From contig NC_054548.1 in NCBI RefSeq assembly GCF_017654505.1, positions 24,176,870-24,240,869 of the forward strand: a stretch of DNA of 64,000 bases. The letters are read 5' to 3'. Shown piece after piece: positions 57,406 to 64,000 of the stretch. The notes beneath the pieces are model-generated. The model was not told the DNA's origin. It worked only from the letters and a program-made list of their open reading frames with translations, and made no database searches. A program made the translations under genes and the position numbers. How positions within the stretch are numbered: the stretch's first letter is position 1; each line of letters begins with the position of its first letter. This stretch comes from Polyodon spathula (Eukaryota > Chordata > Actinopteri > Acipenseriformes > Polyodontidae).

Positions 57406-57663
57406 CCCAGTAATGTGTATGTCTTTGGGTTGCATTAAAGGGTTTAGGTAGAATACGTCCTTCACCATTGGGTAGAACACGTCTTTCACCATTGGGTAGA
57501 ACACGTCTTTCACCATTGTGTAGAATACGTCCTTCACCATTGGGTAGAATACGTCCTTCACTATTGGGTAGAATATGTCTCTCACCATTGGGTAGAATAT
57601 GTTCTTCACCATTGGGTAAAATACGTTCTCCACCATTTGGTAGAATATGTCCATCCCCATTAG
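57406..57663 (-). CDS. ABI3BP: ABI3BP exon with nine 8-residue repeats (258 nt)
   Basis: Acceptor TTCTTTACAG, donor TGGG|GTAATG, phase 1 in and out. After A it reads nine copies of an octad, consensus NGE(G/R)(R/H)(I/V)LP: NGDGHILP, NGGERILP, NGEEHILP, NGERHILP, NSEGRILP, NGEGRILH, NGERRVLP twice, NGEGRILP. It then ends KPFNATQRHTHYW. The ends match the 60-75-nt sister exons, so one such exon has expanded by 24-bp duplication. Because 24 is a multiple of three, other frames and the plus strand are also open here. Confidence 0.88.
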
Positions 57664-58836
57664 CTGTAAAGAAAAAAGTTAGATGTCGGAGGTACACTGT
57701 TGACAGGGTTTCTCTAAGCAAGAGATACAGTAAAGGTCTGGTGTGGAGGTCTGGTGTGGAAGAAGAGATGCATTGGTTATACAGTCCATGGATCAGGAAA
57801 AAAAGAAATGTGAAAAAGAATGTGAAATTCAAATGTTACATCTAGAGGAGATTGACAATTTTCTCAAAACCTACAGCACAATTTATGGTACAACCATACA
57901 CTACAAATGCAATATCTTTAAAGGGTTAAAGATCTCTTTCAAATGTTTACATGAATTATGACAGAGATGATAAATTGAAATACTGTCTTGGTCCAGTTCA
58001 CTTGAGTACTAATGATGATTATAGGTGACACTACTTTTGAAGCTCATACTGAATTGTAAATGCAGTAATGACCTTGACTGAAATGCATTAGTCTTCCTAT
58101 AAATTTTGTTCAGGATAGACTCTGTTTGTCTAAACTACTGCAATATATCTTTAAATGACAAGAAACTTCTTTAGTGCTAAACCACTAAGCTTACAATAAT
58201 AATAAAAACCTGGGTTTAGTCCAATAAGGATACCAAGCCCTTCAGCTTTTCAATAACATTTGTCACACAAGACACATGGTTGAGAGCACATGAAAGACCA
58301 GCATAGCGTGAAGCTGAGGCAGAATATAAAATGAACAGAAGCTGTCTTTAGTAGCAGAAGGTATGATGAAGCCAAACTACACAACATTCTATCACGTGAA
58401 ACATTTTTTTTGCTTTTGCCAATTTCCATCTCCCCAGTTTACAGTTAAATCCATCCATGGAAGTATTTGATAAATCCTGGATTTTCTTAAGAAAAATGAG
58501 CAGTAACAAGAGTTAACAGGTTCTAAACTACCCTAAGCACTTCATTGCTAAATGTCTATTGTTTATGACACTTAGAGGGCTTGCAAAACTAACAACCCAA
58601 AAGGGCATTTGCACTATTGGCTTCAACTGTTGTAAAATCAGTACGAAATCCACATGATAGCAATATGGACAGAAAGATGAGAAGACACAAAAGAGGAACA
58701 GTGGACCAGCTCTGTAATTCAAAAAGCTTCAAAGGGGTGGAGCCGGGTGAGCATGACCTAAAGCCTGAACAATAAAAATATGATTAATAATGTTTTCAAG
58801 CAATGAACGTGGTAAAGCAACAAACATCACCATTAC
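57664..58836 (-). other. ABI3BP intron
   Basis: No exon recognised. Holds one copy of the duplicated intron flank, GAGCATGACCTAAAGCC at about 58749. Confidence 0.6.
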
Positions 58837-58911
58837 CCCTGTAAGTCTTTGGTCTCTGGGTTGCATTAGATGGTCTGGATAGAACGTGTCCTTGGTGTGC
58901 ATCACTGTTAG
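58837..58911 (-). CDS. ABI3BP: ABI3BP exon, ANG type (75 nt)
   Basis: Acceptor TTCCCTTACAG, donor AGGG|GTAATG, phase 1 in and out. It encodes (A)NSDAHQGHVLSRPSNATQRP-KTYR. The most diverged of the four ANG exons but with the same frame, ends and flanks. Confidence 0.82.
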
Positions 58912-59228
58912 CTGTAAGGGAAAGGATTTAGATGCCTGAGGTAGCCATGAAATACGAAGGTCTGAGGATTAGGAGAATATTGATTTTACATGTACTCTAT
59001 AAAGAGGACATTCTGGTATGGTACATGTTCTTGTTACAATTTACCAGAGTAAAGGTAAGAGGCTTCCTCAGAGCCTTCACCTTTTGGTAGACTCTCACAC
59101 AGTATTTAATACAAAAGGAGGAGGATCTATTTCACATTTTCAAATAAATATTGAAGTCTGATTGATTAGCTCAAATTACAATTGTTGGTGACAGATGTTG
59201 CCAGAACATCAGAGGAAGATATACATAA

Positions 59229-59782
59229 CACTATGTAACACAATTTTTGTTCCTGGGTAGTAAGTGTTATTTCCTAATTGCTTATGCCTCAAAAGTATAG
59301 AAAATGGCTATTATTCCCCACAAACTTTGCTTTTGTGACCAGGACAGTGATATTTCAAAATATCACTATTTCCAATGGGCCCACGGGCAAATGTGTGTCT
59401 TTTCGTTCACATAAAGTCAGAAAAAAACAACATATGAATCCAAATTAACATGTATTTATACTAAAGTAATACAAAAATGACTACAAAAGATTTAGAAGTG
59501 AGTAGTTTTTCGAGATTTACGATTATACTGTAAATATAGTATAATCGTAAATCTCGAAAAACTACTCACTTCTAAATCTTTTGTAGTCATTTTTGTCGAA
59601 AAGACACACATTTGCCCGTTTTCCCATTGGAAATAGTGATATTTTGAAATATCACTGTCCTGGTCACAAAAGCAAAGTTTGTGGGGAATAATAGCCATTT
59701 TCTATACTTTTGAGGCATAAGCAATTAGGAAATAACACTTACTACCCAGGAACAAAAAAAAAAAAAAAATTGTTACATGGTG
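59229..59782. mobile_element. Palindromic PIF/Harbinger-type MITE, copy 3
   Basis: A 554-bp element, ends CACTATGTAACAC and GTTACATGGTG, flanked by TAA on both sides (59226-59228, 59783-59785). The centre, near 59530, is an almost perfect palindrome (TAGTTTTTCGAGATTTACGA against TCGTAAATCTCGAAAAACTA). The right arm lacks about 70 bp that the left arm keeps. It lies in an ABI3BP intron. Confidence 0.88.
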
Positions 59783-60040
59783 TAATCAATGGATCTAGTT
59801 AATGATCCAAATGGTAGGTGTGGTGCTCTGCATTTTGTTCTTTTAGTTGGTAGATGATCACAAATAATAACATACATGAAGTTCCATAACTGCAGGCTGA
59901 ACAGGTACAGTATGCTTGCTTTGGGGACATAGCAAGATCAGCAAATCTCATTATCCCGACAATGGAGCAATAAAGCATGACATAAAACTACACCACTTGT
60001 CGAGAATATCAGTATTAATGTTTTATACCATCTCCATTAC

Positions 60041-60226
60041 CCAAATAAATCTTTGGTCTTTGAGGTGCATTAGTTGGTTTGGGTTCCCGATTTCTTTCAC
60101 CGTGAACAGAAGGGAAAGCAATTGGGTTGACTGAGGGAGTCAGAGTTTCAGCTGGCCGTTGATGGGGTAGGGAGTAAGTCGCATCTGCTGACGAGGGTGT
60201 GGTGTATTGAAAATGATTTGCTTTGC
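60041..60226 (-). CDS. ABI3BP: ABI3BP exon, long type B (186 nt)
   Basis: Acceptor TTTTCTTATCCAG, donor TTGG|GTAATG, phase 1 in and out. It encodes KANHFQYTTPSSADATYSLP, HQRPAETLTPSVNPIAFPSV, HGERNREPKPTNAPQRPKIY-L. A paralogue of the equally long exon at 54533-54718. Confidence 0.85.
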
Positions 60227-61610
60227 CTGGATAAGAAAAAAATTCAGCTAGAGTGACCCACAGTAGATCATATCTATCATGAATTGACAGTTACTTAAAA
60301 AAAATACTAAAGTACTAAAAACATTTCTTTAGCAAGAACATAAAAGAAGATAAATGCAACTTGACAATAATAATAAAAGGCAATATATATCGTATATATA
60401 TATATATAATATATATATATCTATAATATATATATATATTAATATGATATATATAATACATACAGCTTATTAAAGAATATCGATTTTCTGTAGCTTCCTC
60501 ACAAGTCATGTAACTTTTTATTGATAGATCCTGAACATATCTAGGAATTTGACTATAGTTATACAAGGTAGGGATGTCGCACTACACATGATTCTTACAT
60601 AAGGTTACCACACGTGTGTCGTAACTTCATCATAGTATACATAATGTATGACCATGGTGGTATTATCTGGTCCAGTCATTTCTAGTAAAAAAAAAAAAAA
60701 AAGAAAATCTTACAAGAAGAGAAATGCAACTTCATATTCTCACTGAATATATTTACAATCTTGGTTTAAGCTGTAAAACAAAAGATGGACAATATGCAAA
60801 CATACCGTATACAGAACAGTACACTGATCATGCAGCCTGGATGAACATCATCTTTGCAAAAAGTGCCCAAAGTGCAAAAAACATTTCATGTGCATAAATG
60901 TTCCAGCACTCACACAGACACAAAATAACAAAGCTGTGTATTGGTTACATCTAAATACTGTATATTGGTATTTTGTACAGTATAACTGGACTCAACTGTA
61001 CTGTAACGCAACTCTATGGACATGTATTAGCCAAAAAGCTCAAGGACGATTGAGAAACAAGATATGTTGGTAGGTTTTAGATAAACAAATGTAGGTAAAC
61101 AAAAGCTACAGAAAATGGTCCTTTTTGGTTTTTAACACACGCAGCTCCTACAGATATGAACAAGTTTCTGTGGACGAACATAAAGCTGGATTTGTAAACA
61201 CACATGTACAGTAATCATACAGAATGAAATGTAGGGATGAGCGCTTTATAGCATGAGCAAGCAATGTCTTGGAATGGCTCAAGTGCATGATGTCAAGTGA
61301 TGCTGTTCACAGCACTAAGAGAAAATAAACCATGCACAAACCTTGCTGTGGGCAAAAAAGTTCCGGGTTTGGTCAAACCAGCCTGACAACAACACTCTTA
61401 CCATCCCCATTTCCGTCTTCGGGTCTCCAGACTCTGTACAGACTCAAACATGCCAGCTAGCAGTATACCAAGCAGCCTGTGACAGCTATGTATTCAGTCT
61501 CCATACAAGGATGCCAAAAAGCAACACAGTCCTGTAGCACAGCGTAGACTACCTGCATGTAAGCCACACAAAATATAAAGTATGATAGTATAGTTAGATT
61601 TCTTTATTAC
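60227..61610 (-). other. ABI3BP intron
   Basis: No exon recognised. Contains interrupted AT repeats (60380-60460) and an A-run (60687-60702). Confidence 0.55.
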
Positions 61611-61685
61611 CAAGTGCAACCTGTGGCCATTCAGGTTCACTCGACGTCTGAGGCTGGAACGTGTCCTGTTTCTTTTCACTTGGCA
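61611..61685 (-). CDS. ABI3BP: ABI3BP exon, WP-type (…PEWPQVALG)
   Basis: A 75-nt exon, acceptor TTCTCTGCAG, donor CTTG|GTAATA, phase 1 in and out. It encodes (V)PSEKKQDTFQPQTSSEPEWP, QVAL. Same length and similar end as the exon at 53151-53225. Confidence 0.8.
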
Positions 61686-61741
61686 CTGCAGAGAATAATT
61701 TAGGTTAAAATGGCTGAGGGAAGCAGTACCTTGAAATATAC

Positions 61742-62063
61742 AGTAACACTTTATATTAAGGTGTTGCTTATTAATGTTTTATAAATATATAATATATACT
61801 TAATAACTATGTTGTAAACTGTTAATAACACATTATAGATGGTTTTAACCATGCAATAGCCGTAGACAGAATTACCTTTAAACATCCCTACATACAATAG
61901 GTAGCTTAAAAAATTCCCCTTTATAAAACTAATTTAATCTATGGCTATTGCATGGTTATAGATCCTCTATAATGCTTTATTAATAATCTATAACATAGTT
62001 ACTAAGCATATATTATATATTTATAAAACATTAATAAGCAGCACCTTAATATAAAGTGTTACT
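61742..62063. mobile_element. Fold-back MITE with perfect 22-bp termini
   Basis: AGTAACACTTTATATTAAGG continues to 61763 and is exactly inverted at 62042-62063. Similarity of the arms continues to about 130 bp (ATAATATATRCTTARTAACT, CCATGCAATAGCC). 322 bp, non-coding, in an ABI3BP intron. Class uncertain. Confidence 0.8.
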
Positions 62064-62935
62064 AAATGTATTGCAACATGCACAGAGTACACAGCACTGC
62101 CTGCTATTTCAATTTTCTGTGCAGCAGTTTTAAATGTTTAGAACCCTGTATTTTATTGAAAATTAGAATCGCCATCCCTAAATGACACAAATTAAACTTT
62201 AACAGGCACATTCATTAATGCATAAAAAAAAAAAAAACTGGCATATTTTTAGAATAACAAAAGGTTAAATTAAAGCTATATTTATCTGGAAGCATTTTTA
62301 GAAACTGTATTGCTAATTACAATAGTGACCCAAATAAAATACCAATATTAATAACAAATGTAAGCTCTTGTTTTTTTCTTCAGTGCAACTGAGAAGGAGT
62401 GTCACTTGCCTTTACTTCTTTGACTGAGCCAGAATCTGACATGGAAGTACAATCTCCAGGCCGTAATTTACGGGCTATCATTCACCTGTTTTCCCTGGTT
62501 AAAAGCTAATATCACACAGCTATCGACTGTATGCAGATCATTCTACAAAAAATGTAAAGCCTATTACAGGGTTCATGGAAGAATTATATTCAGAATATTT
62601 GAAGACAAATATGTGGTGCAGAACTCCTCTTCTCCTGTACACTTTGTGTAAAAAGCACAACTTAAGTGGTCTACAAAATCATTGGGAACATATCTATGAA
62701 AACAACCAAAACCCAAAATCTCTTACAGATATCTCTCAATACCCAAAAGCAGCAAGTTATTTTTGATATAGGTGTCATTTGCTTATAGAAGTTCTAGTTT
62801 TGACGTTCAGCCTTGCAGCAGCTGCATGGAGGTTACATAGATTAGCATGGCCTCTGTGGAGTTACAAAAAAAACAAAACACAAGCCAAACATTAGTACAA
62901 AAAAAAAATCAATTGCCTAAAGATATCTTTGATAC
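62064..62935 (-). other. ABI3BP intron
   Basis: No exon or mobile element recognised. Confidence 0.5.
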
Positions 62936-62988
62936 AAGTCCAGGTGATTTAGGCTGAAGAGGCCCTCTGTCGATTGTCCTGTTATAAA
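62936..62988 (-). CDS. ABI3BP: Degenerate ABI3BP exon, donor apparently damaged
   Basis: Acceptor TTTTTCCCTCAG, then in phase 1 (V)YNRTIDRGPLQPKSPGL. It resembles the neighbouring exon (NNRKTIHR...PQL). The expected donor CTTG|GTAT reads CTTGTAT here, one G short. Using the remaining GT gives 53 nt, not a multiple of three. Either the exon is skipped, or a base is missing from the sequence, or the resemblance is chance. Confidence 0.4.
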
Positions 62989-63424
62989 CTGAGGGAAAAA
63001 TGAATTGATAAGAAGTATCAATAGTCATATAATATGGTTACAGACAACAGAAAGGGAATGAGGAAGCATAATAGTTTTCTTTTGTTGTTAAAAAATAAAA
63101 AATAAATAGTGTCTCTGTGCTGAGAAAATGGTTCAGTGAGCCACGGCTGCTGGAGGTGAATCAAGGCCTGGTATTGTGACCCAGTGACCCCAGAAAGAGA
63201 GAGAGAGAGAGCAGTACACAAAGTGTTGAGAGGGGAAGAGGAGAGAAATGTACATTAGGCAGGGGGTAACAATGTATTCTTGTTGAGGTGGTCTTTCCCA
63301 GATTGTAGATTCAATCTAATTTCCACAACAGCACAGACAAAACCCAGTGATGGGCTGGCCAATGTTTTTATGACTCATGGATTGAGAGAAAGTTTTACTC
63401 ATAATAATAATAATAATCCCATAC

Positions 63425-63484
63425 CAAGCTGAGGGGAATTCCCAGTTCGATGAATTGTCTTTCTGTTGTTCAGCCCTGTAATGT
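63425..63484 (-). CDS. ABI3BP: ABI3BP exon (DITGLNNRKTIHR…)
   Basis: A 60-nt exon if the acceptor is GTTGCCAG at 63486-63485; donor CTTG|GTATGG. Phase 1 in and out, coding ITGLNNRKTIHRTGNSPQL. An AG seven bases upstream is a stronger-looking acceptor but breaks the phase pattern, so the start is uncertain. Confidence 0.55.
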
Positions 63485-64000
63485 CTGGCAACTGAAAAGA
63501 AGAAAAAGATTATTGAAATAAAAATCGAAAACAAAAAACAAAGAACCTGATTCACGTCTGTTCTGTCTAGGGTCAGTGTGTGCCACTGTATTTAAGAACC
63601 TTATCAATGTGCTCTAAAAAGCATTGTTTGAAACATAACAGATTGATACAGTTAGACTATAATGTATTATCAATAAATAATGCAAAAAAAAGGTCTTTTT
63701 TTTTTCTTATTTTCCTTTTAGCTGTTATAATAGTCTGAAAAATAGAAGGTATTTCAGATGCATTCATATTTAACTGAAGGAAACCACACACCATCTGGCC
63801 AAAATGGTCTTTTCAAGCTGCTATAAAATGACAGGATAGTCTTTCTTACCAAACTCAAATGAGTCTTACTGATGTGTGAGCATCGTGCTATAAACACAAA
63901 TATCATTATACATAAGCCTCAATATTCAAAGTTCATGAACACTAGTTTTTGTAAAACTCAGTATGGTTTTTGTAGAATCCATTAACATTGATCCGGCCTC
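63485..64000 (-). other. ABI3BP intron (partial)
   Basis: No exon recognised up to the window edge. Confidence 0.5.

Noticed and set aside
57310..57660. Alternative minus-strand frame with YPMVKDVF repeats
   Set aside because: An out-of-frame reading of the 24-bp exon repeat; it does not agree with splice phase.

Overview
This is animal nuclear DNA, almost certainly from a ray-finned fish. It has split genes with long AT-rich introns, canonical GT-AG splice sites, several fish-type Tc1/mariner copies, a DIRS retrotransposon, hAT, piggyBac and PIF/Harbinger-type relics, a SINE, and long AT, AC and TTA microsatellites. Species cannot be fixed from the sequence. No tRNA, rRNA, CRISPR or bacterial operon structure was seen.

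Two convergent protein-coding genes explain the conserved sequence. (1) TFG, plus strand, about 1-20950. The last four coding exons (4196-4363, 5290-5430, 19542-19640, 19922-20316) encode the conserved region after the PB1/coiled-coil part and the whole Pro/Gln-rich tail, with stop TAA at 20314-20316. (2) ABI3BP (TARSH, target of Nesh-SH3), minus strand, about 64000 down to 31127. I reconstructed about 21 exons by hand from splice sites and phase. An array of short, nearly all phase-1 low-complexity exons occupies 63.5-43.2 kb. It is followed by a fibronectin III domain (42971-37652), a 30-nt microexon, and the conserved Cys-containing C-terminal domain ending in PGKW-stop at 31361. As I recall, TFG and ABI3BP are also convergent neighbours in mammals, which supports both names.

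Layout: 1-4.2 kb is TFG intron with a degraded hAT-like end, ~118-bp tandem repeats and one arm of a palindromic MITE. 5.4-19.5 kb is a 14-kb intron carrying a dead Tc1 element (10.67-12.07 kb). 20.3-31.4 kb is the intergenic stretch between the two 3' ends, filled with transposons: a piggyBac relic, a Tc1 fragment, a DIRS element split by a hAT element with perfect 8-bp target duplication, a second dead Tc1, and hAT-like MITEs. 31.4-64 kb is ABI3BP, whose introns hold a third Tc1, a SINE, two copies of a 0.5-kb palindromic MITE, other fold-back elements, and an unclassified C-rich block (46.95-50.58 kb).

The most notable points are these. An ABI3BP exon is built from nine 24-bp repeats. Its exon array is mirror-ordered, with duplicated intron flanks. 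A 52-bp poly(G) tract on the plus strand abuts the ABI3BP last-exon acceptor, and the expected start of that exon appears lost. A palindromic MITE family has three copies with different asymmetric arm deletions. The hAT-in-DIRS nest can be undone exactly in frame.
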